From contig NZ_JBBPEU010000002.1 of NCBI RefSeq assembly GCF_040225985.1, forward strand, positions 434,001-498,000: DNA of 64,000 nt, read 5' to 3'. This document shows, piece by piece, positions 33,992 through 43,303 of the stretch (position 1 is the stretch's first letter; every line of letters starts with the position of its first letter). The notes below the pieces were generated by a model. The model did not search any database, was not told the origin of the DNA, and was given only the letters and a program-made list of their open reading frames with translations. The position numbers and the translations under genes are program-made. The DNA is from Shimia sp040225985. GTDB lineage: Bacteria; Pseudomonadota; Alphaproteobacteria; Rhodobacterales; Rhodobacteraceae.

Positions 33992-35284
33992 ATGCGCCCT
34001 GACCGCCCCGCCAATGCCCCGCCTCTCGGCCTTGCCGAACTGATCGCCATCGCGCTTGGCGGGATGGTGGGCGGCGGGATCTTTACCGTGCTCGGCCTCA
34101 GCGTGGCCACCATCGGCGTCTGGACTCCACTGGCCATCGCACTCGGCGGTGGCATTGCGGCTTTGGCCGCCTACTCCTATGTAAAGCTTGCGCTTTTCTA
34201 CCGTGACGAAGGCGCCACTTATGCCTTTTACAAGCGCAGCTTCCCGGGCCACGACTTCTCGGCGGCCCTGATCGGCTGGTGGGTGGTGTTCGGCTACATC
34301 TCAACCATCGCCCTTTATGCCTTCACCTTTGCCTCCTATGCCATCGCGCCCTTTTCAGACGACCCCTGGCTGCGCAAACTGGTGGCCTGGGGCATCATCG
34401 CGGCCTTTGCGCTGATCAACATCTGGTCCACCAAGGGCATGGGCCGGATCGAGGATCTGCTGGTCTATAGCAAGATCGTGATTCTCCTGATCGTGGCCGG
34501 CGTGCTCTGGGGCAGCGCCTCGTCCGGCCTGCCCGACCTTTTGCCCGAGGGCGGCAGCCTGCCCCTGATGGGTATCCTCACAATCTCGGCAGTGACCTTT
34601 GTCGCCTACGAAGGCTTCCAGCTGGTGATCCACGCCATGGACGACATGGCCCGCCCCGAACACAACATCCCGCGCGCGATTTATACGTCGGTCGGTCTGG
34701 CCACGCTGGTCTATGTGGTGATCGCCATCGGCGCGGTGCTGGCAATCCCGTTCGAAGACATCATCGCCAACCAGGAACACGCGCTTGCGGCAGGCGCGGG
34801 CAACATCCTCGGTCCCATCGGCACCCAGCTGGTGATCGCAGGCGCGCTGCTGGCCACGATGAGCGCGATTTCCGGCACCCTGTTCGGCGCGTCCCGCCTG
34901 ATGTCGGTGATTGCCCGCGACGGGTTCTTCCCGCGCTGGATGGCGCCCCGCCCGCGCGGCATTCCGCGCGCAGCCGTCCTCTCGATGGCCGGATTTGCCT
35001 GCCTGCTGATCCTGATCGGCGACCTGCGCCTGATCCTCGAATTCGGCTCGATTACCTTCCTGCTGGTGTCGATCCTGATGGCCTGGGCCAACCATGTACA
35101 TCGCCACAAGACCGAGGCCCACCCGGCCATGACCCTGCTCGCCATTGCAGGGCTCGCCACCGGCGCGGCCCTGATCCTCTGGTTCGAGGCCCATCACGCT
35201 CCACTACAACTGGGCTTTGTCCTGTTGCTTTACGCCCTGCTGGCGCTCGGCGCATGGATCTACACCCGCCTTGAAAAGCCATAA
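33992..35284 (+). CDS. APC-family amino acid/polyamine permease
   Basis: An inner-membrane secondary transporter of 430 residues with about 12 predicted helices. The N-terminal helix 1 has IALGGMVGGGIFTVLGL, the glycine-rich unwound substrate site of the APC superfamily, and helix 6 has ISAVTFVAYEGFQLVIHAMDD. Substrate cannot be read. It is divergent from ivd (101-bp gap with the candidate operator), so it might share regulation with branched-chain catabolism, but that is inference. It ends at repeat copy B. Confidence 0.88.
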   Translation: MRPDRPANAPPLGLAELIAIALGGMVGGGIFTVLGLSVATIGVWTPLAIALGGGIAALAAYSYVKLALFYRDEGATYAFYKRSFPGHDFSAALIGWWVVFGYISTIALYAFTFASYAIAPFSDDPWLRKLVAWGIIAAFALINIWSTKGMGRIEDLLVYSKIVILLIVAGVLWGSASSGLPDLLPEGGSLPLMGILTISAVTFVAYEGFQLVIHAMDDMARPEHNIPRAIYTSVGLATLVYVVIAIGAVLAIPFEDIIANQEHALAAGAGNILGPIGTQLVIAGALLATMSAISGTLFGASRLMSVIARDGFFPRWMAPRPRGIPRAAVLSMAGFACLLILIGDLRLILEFGSITFLLVSILMAWANHVHRHKTEAHPAMTLLAIAGLATGAALILWFEAHHAPLQLGFVLLLYALLALGAWIYTRLEKP

Positions 35285-35291
35285 CCCCGCC

Positions 35292-35362
35292 CCGGCTTTT
35301 TCTTGGGTCAAATACCTCGGGGTGAATTGGCGCCACAGGCGTCAAGAGGGGCAGCGCCCCTT
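35292..35362 (+). repeat. intergenic repeat family, copy B
   Basis: A 34-nt block including TTTTTCTTGGGTCAAATACC is identical to copy D at 46100. It is followed by hairpin 1 (TTGGCGCC-ACA-GGCGTCAA) and hairpin 2 (GGGGC-AGC-GCCCC). It lies between the convergent permease and aminotransferase genes, reaching the aminotransferase stop. Confidence 0.8.
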
Positions 35363-36554
35363 ACCCCCCTTGCCAGACCGCCCCCACCTCGGTGCGGATA
35401 ATCCGTGCAATCAGGACGCAATCCTCAAGCGAAAAGGTCAAAGGCAGGCGCATGTCGATGATCCCGGCCAGCACGCGGTCGGTGGCGGGCATCGGCACAG
35501 AGGGGGCATAGCGCCAGGAATCATAGCGCGAGGTAAAGGCCACCGGCTCGGGCCCGCCGAACCATTTCAACTCGACCCCCCGCGCCGCGCACCGTTCCAG
35601 AACCGCGCCGATCTGCGCAGGGTCCCAATCCAGCAACAAAAACTGGATGGACGAGCCCACATAGGTTTCCTGTTCGGGCCGCTCGACCAGCGTCAACCCG
35701 GGCGTGCCGCGAAGAGCCTCTTCAACAATCCGGTAACGGTCATTCCAGCGCTCAACCTGCCGGTCAAGATCACGCAATTGCGGGCGCAGGATCGCGGCGC
35801 GCAGATGATCCATCCGCCCTGAAATATTCGGCGTCTGGTATTTAACCGCCTCGAATGCTTCGGCCGGCGGCCGCGCCAGGTGGCGTTCATACAGCATATA
35901 GGACCCCGACAACATGATCGCCCGCGCCATCAGCGCGTCATCATCCGAGATCAGCAACCCACCCTCGCCCGAATTGACATGTTTATAGGTCTGGGTCGAA
36001 TAACAGGCCATAACCCCGTGCCGCCCCGACGGGGTGTCGCCCCATTTCGCCCCCATCGTATGGGCGCAATCCTCGATCACATGCACGTCATGGGCGTCGC
36101 ACATCTCCATCAGCCGGTCCATGTCACACAAATGCCCCCGCATATGCGACAACATCAGCACATTCGACTGGTCCAGCTTGGCCTCAAGATCCTCAAGATC
36201 AATGACAAGGCCTTCGGTCACACCGACGAAGACCGGCACCGCCCCAACACTGGAAATCGCGCCCGGCACCGGTGCCAGCGTGAAAGCATTGGTCAGCACC
36301 CTGTCCCCCGGCGCGACCCCAAGCGCCCGCAGTGCCGTGGCCAGCGCATAGCCGCCTGACGCAACGGCCAGACAGTATTTCGCACCCACATGGGCTGCGA
36401 ATTCCTGCTCCAGAAGCGCAACCTCGCCCTCTTCGCCCGCCTCGACGTTATAGCGATGTAGGCGCCCGCTTTGCAGCACGCGCAGCGCGGCTTCGATGCC
36501 CTCTTCCGGGATGGGTTCCTGCTGTGTGAAACTGCCGGTGAATCTCTCTGTCAT
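35361..36554 (-). CDS. DegT/DnrJ/EryC1/StrS-family aminotransferase
   Basis: A PLP enzyme, commonly a sugar-nucleotide aminotransferase for surface polysaccharides. The 397 residues show fold type I features. There is an N-terminal tail QQEPIPEEGIEAALRVLQSG, an EDCAHTMGAKWGD segment with the cofactor Asp, and a YSTQTYKHVNSGEGGLL loop whose Lys is the expected Schiff-base residue. The loop differs from the common SFH.TKNL..GEGG form but keeps the Lys and GEGG. ATG 36554 opens the domain; no strong ribosome site is seen. No sugar-biosynthesis partners are adjacent, so the substrate is open. Confidence 0.85.
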   Translation of the reverse strand: MTERFTGSFTQQEPIPEEGIEAALRVLQSGRLHRYNVEAGEEGEVALLEQEFAAHVGAKYCLAVASGGYALATALRALGVAPGDRVLTNAFTLAPVPGAISSVGAVPVFVGVTEGLVIDLEDLEAKLDQSNVLMLSHMRGHLCDMDRLMEMCDAHDVHVIEDCAHTMGAKWGDTPSGRHGVMACYSTQTYKHVNSGEGGLLISDDDALMARAIMLSGSYMLYERHLARPPAEAFEAVKYQTPNISGRMDHLRAAILRPQLRDLDRQVERWNDRYRIVEEALRGTPGLTLVERPEQETYVGSSIQFLLLDWDPAQIGAVLERCAARGVELKWFGGPEPVAFTSRYDSWRYAPSVPMPATDRVLAGIIDMRLPLTFSLEDCVLIARIIRTEVGAVWQGG

Positions 36555-36708
36555 GAGGGAAGGTTTGGCCGCTTCGCCCGGGCAGGTCAACGCCCCCGGC
36601 GACGCTTCAGGCGCAAAAACGCCCTGTCCTGCGCGCGGATCATGTCGCAAACAGACCTTATTCCCTCTGCCCTGCTGCTAGGCTTGCCCCCAGCCGGAGG
36701 ACAAACAC

Positions 36709-38019
36709 ATGACAGACGCACTGGATTTCGTGCACGCGCTGAACTGGGACAGCCTGCCATCAGAAGTCAGGCATCAGGCCGGGCTGAACCTTCTGGACCT
36801 TTTTGGCGTCGCGGCAGGCGGGTTCGGGAGCCCGACCTCCCAGATCATCCGCGACCACGCCCACGCCGACTATGGTGGCACGATCCCGCTCTTGTTTGAC
36901 GGACGCCCCGCCAGCGCCCTTGGCGGCGCGCTGGCCGCAGGCATGGTCATCGACTCGCTGGACGGGCATGACGGGTTCAATCCCGCCAAGGGCCATATCG
37001 CGGCCCCGATGGTGCCCGCCGCGCTGATGGCAGCCCTCGACGGCGGAGCAAGCGGGCGCGCCTTTCTCGAAGCAGTCGTCGTCGGTTACGAGATCGGCGC
37101 GCGTACCGCCATGGCCCAGCACGCCACCTGCCCCGACTATCACACCTCGGGCAGTTGGGGCGCGGTTGCCGCCGCGGCCGCGTCGGCGCGCCTGATGGGA
37201 CTGGATCGCCACACCACCCGCCACGCACTGGGGATCGCCGAGTATCACGGCCCCCGCAGCCAGATGATGCGCTGCATCGACTTTCCCACCATGCTCAAGG
37301 ACGGGGCGGGTTGGGGCGCGATGACCGGCCTTTCGGCAGCCCGTCTTGCCGCGCGGGGCTTTACCGGCGCGCCCGCCCTGACCGTGGAACAGGCGCCCGA
37401 GCACTGGGCCGATCTGGGCGCGCGCTGGTATATTCTTGAACAATACTACAAACCCTACCCGGTCTGCCGTTGGGCACAGGCCCCGATCGAAGGCGCGCTG
37501 GCGCTGCAACGGGCCCATAGCGTGCCGCACTCGGCCATTACCGGGATCGACATCCACACCTTCCACGAATCCATCCGCCTTGCCACCCGGCGCCCGGATG
37601 CGGGCGATGCGGCGCAATATTCGACCTCTTTCCCTGTGGCCGTTGCGCTGGTGCATGGCGACGTGCGCCCCGAGCACCTGACCGGTGCGGCGTTAGAAGA
37701 TCCAGAGGTGCTGCGCCTCTCGGAGGCCATCAAGATGGTCGAGGATGCCCATGCCAACGACGCATTCCCGACCCGTCGCTATGCGCGCGTCACGCTGACC
37801 TTGCAGGACGGATCCCGCCTTGAAGGCGACTGGTGTGAACCAAGATGGGATGCCACCGCCCCGCCAAGCGAAGGGGACTTGCGGGCCAAGTTTCACGGGC
37901 TGGCCGATCCGGTTCTGGGCATTACCCGCGCCACCGCGCTTGAAAATAGCCTGCGGGGACTGGATCAAACCCCCCTCTCCACGCTCACCGATCAGCTGTT
38001 GCGGCCGATCAAACCCTGA
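36709..38019 (+). CDS. MmgE/PrpD family protein
   Basis: A 436-residue member of the family that includes 2-methylcitrate dehydratase and cis-aconitate decarboxylase. Visible family stretches are SLDGHDGFNPAKGHIAAPM near residue 85, PTMLKDGAGWGAMTGL near residue 200 and EQYYKPYPVCRWAQAPIEG near residue 245. The ATG has a good GGAGG 9 nt upstream. No methylcitrate-cycle genes lie nearby, so the substrate is undetermined and may not be methylcitrate. Its 3' end overlaps the convergent gph gene by 28 bp. Confidence 0.88.
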   Translation: MTDALDFVHALNWDSLPSEVRHQAGLNLLDLFGVAAGGFGSPTSQIIRDHAHADYGGTIPLLFDGRPASALGGALAAGMVIDSLDGHDGFNPAKGHIAAPMVPAALMAALDGGASGRAFLEAVVVGYEIGARTAMAQHATCPDYHTSGSWGAVAAAAASARLMGLDRHTTRHALGIAEYHGPRSQMMRCIDFPTMLKDGAGWGAMTGLSAARLAARGFTGAPALTVEQAPEHWADLGARWYILEQYYKPYPVCRWAQAPIEGALALQRAHSVPHSAITGIDIHTFHESIRLATRRPDAGDAAQYSTSFPVAVALVHGDVRPEHLTGAALEDPEVLRLSEAIKMVEDAHANDAFPTRRYARVTLTLQDGSRLEGDWCEPRWDATAPPSEGDLRAKFHGLADPVLGITRATALENSLRGLDQTPLSTLTDQLLRPIKP

Positions 38020-38663
38020 ACAATGTCCGGCAGGTCGGCATAATCATGCAGCAGGGCTTCAGGCTTCAGCGCCGCCATGTCCTCGCCGCTGGGGCCGAAG
38101 GTAACCAGAACCGAGGGCACACCCGCCGCGCGTGCCGTGTTGCGGTCGGTGTCGCTGTCCCCGATCAGCACGGTCTTGGCAGGATCCCCCCCCAGGCGGC
38201 GCGCGGTCTCGAACAGGGGTTCGGGATCAGGCTTGCGCACAGGCAGGGTGTCCGCGCCCACCAGCGCGCCAAAGGCCGTGCGCGCGCCCAGCGATACCAT
38301 CAACTTTTCCGCCAGTGCCTCGGGCTTGTTGGTGCAAATGCCGACCCCATAACCAAGATCGCGCAGCGCCCCGACTGCATCCATCGCGCCGGGATACAGC
38401 ACCGTGTGATGATCCAGCGCCGCGCCATAGGCCTCAAGCAGCATCGGGTAGTAGGCCTCGACCACCGCGGCATCCATCCGCCCGAGCCGGGTCAGCCCCA
38501 GCGTCAGCATCGCCTTGCCCCCACGCAGTGCCGTGCCTGCATCAGTTGCGACCGACAAAACATCCCCGTGCCCCATTGCCCGAAAACAGGTATTGGCCGC
38601 CGCCAGAAGATCGCCGCTGGTATCCGCGAGGGTTCCGTCCAGATCAAATACGACCGTGCGCAT
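37992..38663 (-). CDS. gph: phosphoglycolate phosphatase (HAD family)
   Basis: Removes phosphate from 2-phosphoglycolate formed in DNA repair or by RuBisCO. The 223-residue HAD-IA protein has the nucleophile motif VVFDLDGTLADTSGD at the N-terminus, motif II GICTNKP, and motif III/IV KPDPEPLF and GDSDTDRNTARAAG. ATG 38663 has CAGGAGG 5 nt upstream. Other HAD substrates are possible, but length and motif spacing fit Gph. It is convergent with and overlaps the MmgE/PrpD gene. Confidence 0.87.
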   Translation of the reverse strand: MRTVVFDLDGTLADTSGDLLAAANTCFRAMGHGDVLSVATDAGTALRGGKAMLTLGLTRLGRMDAAVVEAYYPMLLEAYGAALDHHTVLYPGAMDAVGALRDLGYGVGICTNKPEALAEKLMVSLGARTAFGALVGADTLPVRKPDPEPLFETARRLGGDPAKTVLIGDSDTDRNTARAAGVPSVLVTFGPSGEDMAALKPEALLHDYADLPDIVQGLIGRNS

Positions 38664-38800
38664 GCTGTCCTCCTGCCCGATATGGCACAAATTCGCCCAT
38701 CGCTGTTACACTGCGTAACGCCTTTTGATGGGGCCCGGACTTGCGCCGGTGCCGTGAACGGATAAAACGGGCCAACAACAAATACAAAGAGAAAACACGC

Positions 38801-40156
38801 ATGAGCACTGCACTCGTCATCCTTGCCGCAGGCAAAGGCACGCGGATGAACTCGGAAATGCCCAAGGTTCTGCATCAGATCGCCAACGCACCGATGCTGA
38901 TCCACGCGATGCAATCGGGCGCCCCGCTGTCACCTGCACGCACGGTGATTGTCGCAGGCCACGGGTTTGACGACGTGAAGGCCGCAGTCGAAGCCCATGA
39001 CCCCGATGCGTCCGTCGTGTTGCAGGCAGAACAAAAGGGCACCGCCCATGCGGTGGATGCCGCACGCGCCGCGCTGGCCGATTTCGACGGGGACGTGATC
39101 GTGTTGTTTGGCGACACGCCCTTCGTGCAGCCCGAAACGCTGGAACGCATGGTTGCCGCGCGCGGTGAAAACGCAGTGGTTGTGCTGGGCTTTGACGCGA
39201 CAGACCCGGGCAAATACGGCCGCCTTGTCATGCACGGAGACCAGCTTGAATCGATCGTGGAATACGCCGATGCGACAGATGAACAGCGCACCATAACCTT
39301 CTGTAATAGCGGCGTAATGCTCGCGGATTGCAAAACGCTTTACGCGCTGATCGACGAAATCGAGGCCAACAACGCACAGGACGAATACTATCTCACCGAC
39401 ATTGTCGGGATCGCCCGTGCGCGGGGTCTGTCGGTCAGTGCGGTCGCCTGTGACGAGGCCGAAACCCTTGGCATCAATTCGCGCCTGCATCTCGCGCAGG
39501 CCGAGGCAGTGTTCCAGACCCGCGCCCGCATCGAACTGATGGAAATGGGCGTCACCTTACAACAGCCTGAAACCGTGATGCTCAGCTTCGATACCGTCAT
39601 CGGACGCGACACGGTGATCGAACCCAATGTCTATTTCGGCCCCGGTGTGACTGTTGAAAGCGGCGCGCACATTCGCGCTTTTAGTCATCTTGAAGGATGC
39701 CATGTGTCGCGCGGTGGCGTGGTCGGCCCCTATGCCCGCCTGCGCCCCGGCACCGAACTGGCCGAGGATGTACGCATCGGCAACTTTGTGGAAATCAAGA
39801 ACGCGGTGCTGGACGAAGGCGCCAAGGTCAATCACCTGACCTATATCGGCGACGCCAGCATCGGCGCAGAGACCAATATCGGGGCGGGTACGATCACCTG
39901 CAACTATGACGGCGTGATGAAGCATAAAACCACGATTGGCCGGAACGCCTTTATCGGGTCGAACACCATGCTGGTTGCACCGGTCACCATCGGTGACAAG
40001 GCCATGACGGCAAGCGGGTCGGTGATCACGACAAACGTACCCGACGATGCCCTGGCCCTAGCGCGGGCCAAACAGGTCAACAAACCGGGCCTGGCCAGCA
40101 AAATGTTCGAATTGTTAAAGCTTAAAAAGAAAAAACGGGATAAGGGGGTCGAATAA
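38801..40156 (+). CDS. glmU: bifunctional UDP-N-acetylglucosamine pyrophosphorylase / glucosamine-1-phosphate N-acetyltransferase
   Basis: Makes UDP-GlcNAc for peptidoglycan and LPS. The N-terminal uridyltransferase domain begins ALVILAAGKGTRMNSEMPKVL, and the C-terminal left-handed beta-helix is shown by hexapeptide repeats from about residue 255 (IGRDTVIEPNVYFGPGVTV) and GAGTITCNYDG. It has 451 residues, the normal length. ATG 38801 follows AAAGAGAAA. Its TAA overlaps the glmS ATG by one base, so the two consecutive steps of the pathway are coupled. Confidence 0.96.
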   Translation: MSTALVILAAGKGTRMNSEMPKVLHQIANAPMLIHAMQSGAPLSPARTVIVAGHGFDDVKAAVEAHDPDASVVLQAEQKGTAHAVDAARAALADFDGDVIVLFGDTPFVQPETLERMVAARGENAVVVLGFDATDPGKYGRLVMHGDQLESIVEYADATDEQRTITFCNSGVMLADCKTLYALIDEIEANNAQDEYYLTDIVGIARARGLSVSAVACDEAETLGINSRLHLAQAEAVFQTRARIELMEMGVTLQQPETVMLSFDTVIGRDTVIEPNVYFGPGVTVESGAHIRAFSHLEGCHVSRGGVVGPYARLRPGTELAEDVRIGNFVEIKNAVLDEGAKVNHLTYIGDASIGAETNIGAGTITCNYDGVMKHKTTIGRNAFIGSNTMLVAPVTIGDKAMTASGSVITTNVPDDALALARAKQVNKPGLASKMFELLKLKKKKRDKGVE

Positions 40157-41979
40157 TGTGCGGAATTGTAGGGGTTCTTGGCAACCACGAAGCGGCACCC
40201 ATCCTTGTCGAGGCACTGAAACGGCTGGAATATCGCGGCTATGACAGCGCCGGGATCGCCACGATCAACAACGGCACCCTCGACCGGCGCCGCGCCGTCG
40301 GCAAGCTGGTGAACCTGTCCGACCTTCTGGTGCATGACCCGCTGCTGGGGAAATCCGGCATCGGCCATACCCGCTGGGCCACACATGGCGCTCCGTCGGT
40401 CGACAACGCCCACCCGCATCAGGCCGGCCCCGTCGCCGTGGTCCATAACGGCATCATCGAAAACTTCCGCGACCTGCGCAGCGAACTGGCCGAGGCCGGC
40501 ATCCGCTTTGTGACCGAGACAGACACCGAAACCGTCGCGCTGATGACGCAACGCTATATGTCCGAGGGGCTCGCCCCCGTCGACGCCGCACGCAAAACCC
40601 TGTCGCGTCTGGAAGGGGCCTTTGCACTGGCCTTTCTGTTCGAAGGCGAAGAAGACCTGATCTTTGCCGCCCGCAAGGGATCACCGCTGGCCATTGGCCA
40701 CGGCGAGGGCGAGATGTTCGTCGGGTCTGATGCGATTGCGCTGGCCCAGATGACCGATCAGATCACCTATCTCGAGGAAGGCGACAGCGCCGTTCTGGCC
40801 CGCAATTCGCTGGAAATCCGCAACGAGGCCGGAGAAATCGCCAACCGCGAAAAGCGCCAAATCCACATGGACCAGGCCCAGATCGACAAAGGCGGGCACA
40901 AGCATTTCATGGCCAAGGAAATCGCGGAACAGCCCACCGTGATCGGCGAAGCGGTGCGGCATTATCTGTCCAATGACGGCAAATCGGTAGCCCTGCCCGG
41001 CGCGGATATCGACTTTGCGGGGATTGACCGCCTTGTCATGGTGGCCTGCGGCACCGCCTATTACGCCTGCATGACTGCGAAATACTGGTTCGAGCAACTG
41101 GCCCGCATTCCGGTTGAAATCGACATCGCGTCCGAGTTCCGCTATCGCGAACCGCCGATCCCGGTGCGCACGCTGGCTCTGTTCGTCAGCCAGTCGGGCG
41201 AAACTGCAGACACGCTGGCCGCGCTGCGCTATTGCGAAGGCAAGGCCGACAAGATCGTGTCTGTGGTCAATGTCCCCGAAAGCTCGATCGCACGCGAAAG
41301 CGACCTTGCCCTGCCCATCCTGGCGGGCACCGAGATCGGCGTCGCGTCGACCAAGGCATTTACCTGCCAGCTGACTGTGCTGTTGATGCTGGCGCTCAAG
41401 GCCGCCTCGGATCGTGGGGAAATGTCCGAAGGCGAGATCGCGGCGACGCTGGGCGAATTGCAGACGCTGCCGGGTATTCTGAACGCCGCACTGGAACGCG
41501 AAGGCGCGTTGCGCGCTTCCGCCCGCAAACTGGCCGAGGCGCGGGACATCCTGTTCCTAGGGCGCGGATTGATGTACCCACTTGCTCTTGAAGGCGCCCT
41601 TAAACTGAAAGAAATCAGCTATATACACGCCGAAGCTTATGCATCAGGCGAACTGAAGCACGGTCCCATTGCCCTGATCGACAAACATGTGCCCGTGGTG
41701 GTGATGGCCCCCAAGGACGGGCTGTTCGACAAGACGGTCAGCAATATGCAAGAGGTCATGGCGCGCAATGGCAAGGTGCTGTTGATCACGGATTCTGACG
41801 GAGCTTCGGAGGGAGCGCAGGGCGTCTGGGATGTGGTTACCCTACCCGCCGTGGATGATGTGCTTGCCCCCATCCTCTATGCGATCCCCGCACAACTTCT
41901 GGCCTATCACACCGCTGTCGCCAAGGGCACGGATGTAGACCAGCCGCGCAACCTCGCCAAATCAGTGACTGTGGAATAA
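40156..41979 (+). CDS. glmS: glutamine--fructose-6-phosphate aminotransferase (isomerising)
   Basis: Converts fructose-6-phosphate and glutamine to glucosamine-6-phosphate. The N-terminal glutaminase starts MCGIVGVLGN with the catalytic Cys2, and GHTRWATHG follows. Two SIS domains complete the 607 residues, with SQSGETADTLAALR and, near the end, LKLKEISYIHAEAYASGELKHGP. It starts one base inside glmU and its own stop overlaps the next ATG by one base. No glmS ribozyme-like region is possible because the gene has no leader of its own. Confidence 0.97.
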   Translation: MCGIVGVLGNHEAAPILVEALKRLEYRGYDSAGIATINNGTLDRRRAVGKLVNLSDLLVHDPLLGKSGIGHTRWATHGAPSVDNAHPHQAGPVAVVHNGIIENFRDLRSELAEAGIRFVTETDTETVALMTQRYMSEGLAPVDAARKTLSRLEGAFALAFLFEGEEDLIFAARKGSPLAIGHGEGEMFVGSDAIALAQMTDQITYLEEGDSAVLARNSLEIRNEAGEIANREKRQIHMDQAQIDKGGHKHFMAKEIAEQPTVIGEAVRHYLSNDGKSVALPGADIDFAGIDRLVMVACGTAYYACMTAKYWFEQLARIPVEIDIASEFRYREPPIPVRTLALFVSQSGETADTLAALRYCEGKADKIVSVVNVPESSIARESDLALPILAGTEIGVASTKAFTCQLTVLLMLALKAASDRGEMSEGEIAATLGELQTLPGILNAALEREGALRASARKLAEARDILFLGRGLMYPLALEGALKLKEISYIHAEAYASGELKHGPIALIDKHVPVVVMAPKDGLFDKTVSNMQEVMARNGKVLLITDSDGASEGAQGVWDVVTLPAVDDVLAPILYAIPAQLLAYHTAVAKGTDVDQPRNLAKSVTVE

Positions 41980-42536
41980 TGGCCAAACAGTTTGACAGGA
42001 TCGAGGACGCGCATCGAGATTTCATCGAGGCCCAGCATCTCTTTTTCGTGGGCACTGCGGCATCATCCGGGCGGGTCAATATCTCACCCAAGGGCATGGA
42101 CAGCCTGAGGGTGCTGGACACAAACCGCATTGTCTGGCGCAACCTGACCGGCAGCGGGAATGAGACCGCAGGGCATCTGAAGCAGATCAACCGGATCACT
42201 CTGATGTGGTGCGGGTTCGAAAAGCGCCCGATGATCCTGCGCGCCTATGGCACCGCCCGCACCCTGCATCCACGCGATACAGAGTTTGAGGGTCTGAATG
42301 GGCTTTTCCCCGAGAGCATCGGTGCGCGTCAGATCTATGACGTGCACGTCGAGATGGTGCAGACTTCTTGCGGCTATGCCGTGCCCTTTTACGAGCATGT
42401 CGGGGAACGCGACACCCTTGCCAAATGGACCGAAGATCGCGGCACCGAGGGCATCACAACCTATTGGCAGGACCGGAACCAGCGGACGATTGACGGCTTG
42501 CCCACGGATATTCTCGGAGACCCGGATGACACTTGA
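41979..42536 (+). CDS. pyridoxamine 5'-phosphate oxidase family protein
   Basis: A 185-residue split-barrel flavin-binding-type protein. The N-terminal half has IEAQHLFFVGTAASSGRVNISPKGMDSLRVLD and LTGSGNETAGHLKQINRITLM, typical of the PNPOx-like (Pfam Putative_PNPOx) group and not of true PdxH. Cofactor may be FMN or F420; in this lineage FMN or haem is more likely. It is coupled to glmS by a one-base overlap and to the next gene by an 11-bp overlap. Function is unknown. Confidence 0.85.
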   Translation: MAKQFDRIEDAHRDFIEAQHLFFVGTAASSGRVNISPKGMDSLRVLDTNRIVWRNLTGSGNETAGHLKQINRITLMWCGFEKRPMILRAYGTARTLHPRDTEFEGLNGLFPESIGARQIYDVHVEMVQTSCGYAVPFYEHVGERDTLAKWTEDRGTEGITTYWQDRNQRTIDGLPTDILGDPDDT

Positions 42537-43203
42537 TGAAGCGCTTGAGGCTCTGAACGCCCTCATTGAACCCGGTCGTGCAGAAGGCATGCTCGACTAT
42601 CACAAGGTGCCGCGCCGCTATCTTGGCATTCCGAACCCCGCGTTGAACGACATCACCAAGGGCTGGCGGCAGTCCCTGACGGTGGACGAACGCGTCGCGC
42701 TGGCGGAGCAGCTGTGGCAGACAGACATTTTCGAAGGTCGGGTCGCGGCCGCCAAGCTGTTGACGCAGGCACGCATCCGCCCGGACGAGGCCGCCTGGGA
42801 TTTGATCGTGTCCTGGGTGCCGGATTTTGATAGCTGGGCCATTGCCGATCACGCCTGCATGGCAGGACAAAAACGGCTGGTGGCCGACCCGTCGCGCATT
42901 GACGAGGTCGAGACATGGACCCGGTCGGACAGCCACTGGACCCGGCGCGCGGCCATGGTCATCACCCTGCCCTGGACCAAGCAGAACTTTCCCAAGCCCG
43001 AGGAACTGGCCGTGCGTGAACGCGTGCTCGATTGGGCCGCGCGCTATGTCGAGGACCCTGAATGGTTTATCCAGAAATCGGTGGCCTGGTGGCTGCGCGA
43101 CCTTTCCAAGCATGATCCGGCGCGGGTCGAGGCCTTTCTCAAGGACTACGCCCCCAAGATGAAACCGTTTGCACGCAAAGAGTCGTCAAAGTTTCTCGGA
43201 TAG
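42526..43203 (+). CDS. DNA alkylation repair protein (AlkC/AlkD-like)
   Basis: A 225-residue all-helical protein built of HEAT-like repeats, as in the AlkD 3-methyladenine/7-methylguanine glycosylase group. Family features include YHKVPRRYLGIPNPALNDI near residue 20, a WVPDFDSWAIADHAC segment and RRAAMVITLPWTK, with a WWLRDLSKHDP stretch in the last repeat. ATG 42526 (MTLDEALEALN) has GGAG 6 nt upstream and overlaps the preceding gene by 11 bp. The gene ends at repeat copy C. Confidence 0.88.
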   Translation: MTLDEALEALNALIEPGRAEGMLDYHKVPRRYLGIPNPALNDITKGWRQSLTVDERVALAEQLWQTDIFEGRVAAAKLLTQARIRPDEAAWDLIVSWVPDFDSWAIADHACMAGQKRLVADPSRIDEVETWTRSDSHWTRRAAMVITLPWTKQNFPKPEELAVRERVLDWAARYVEDPEWFIQKSVAWWLRDLSKHDPARVEAFLKDYAPKMKPFARKESSKFLG

Positions 43204-43213
43204 GCATGAGGTG

Positions 43214-43288
43214 TTTGGGGGCGCTGCCCCCGCCGCCCAAATCCGAATGGATTTGCGCGACTCCCCCGAGGTATTTTTCCCAAGAAAG
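43214..43288 (-). repeat. intergenic repeat family, copy C (inverted)
   Basis: Read on the minus strand it has TTTCTTGGG.AAAATACCTCGGGG, then a hairpin CAAATCC-ATTC-GGATTTG and a second hairpin GGGGGC-AGC-GCCCCC. The first stem is unrelated in sequence to those of copies B and D but sits at the same place. It lies between the convergent DNA alkylation repair and lipoprotein genes. Confidence 0.75.
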
Positions 43289-43303
43289 AAGGAAAGGGAC
43301 GCG

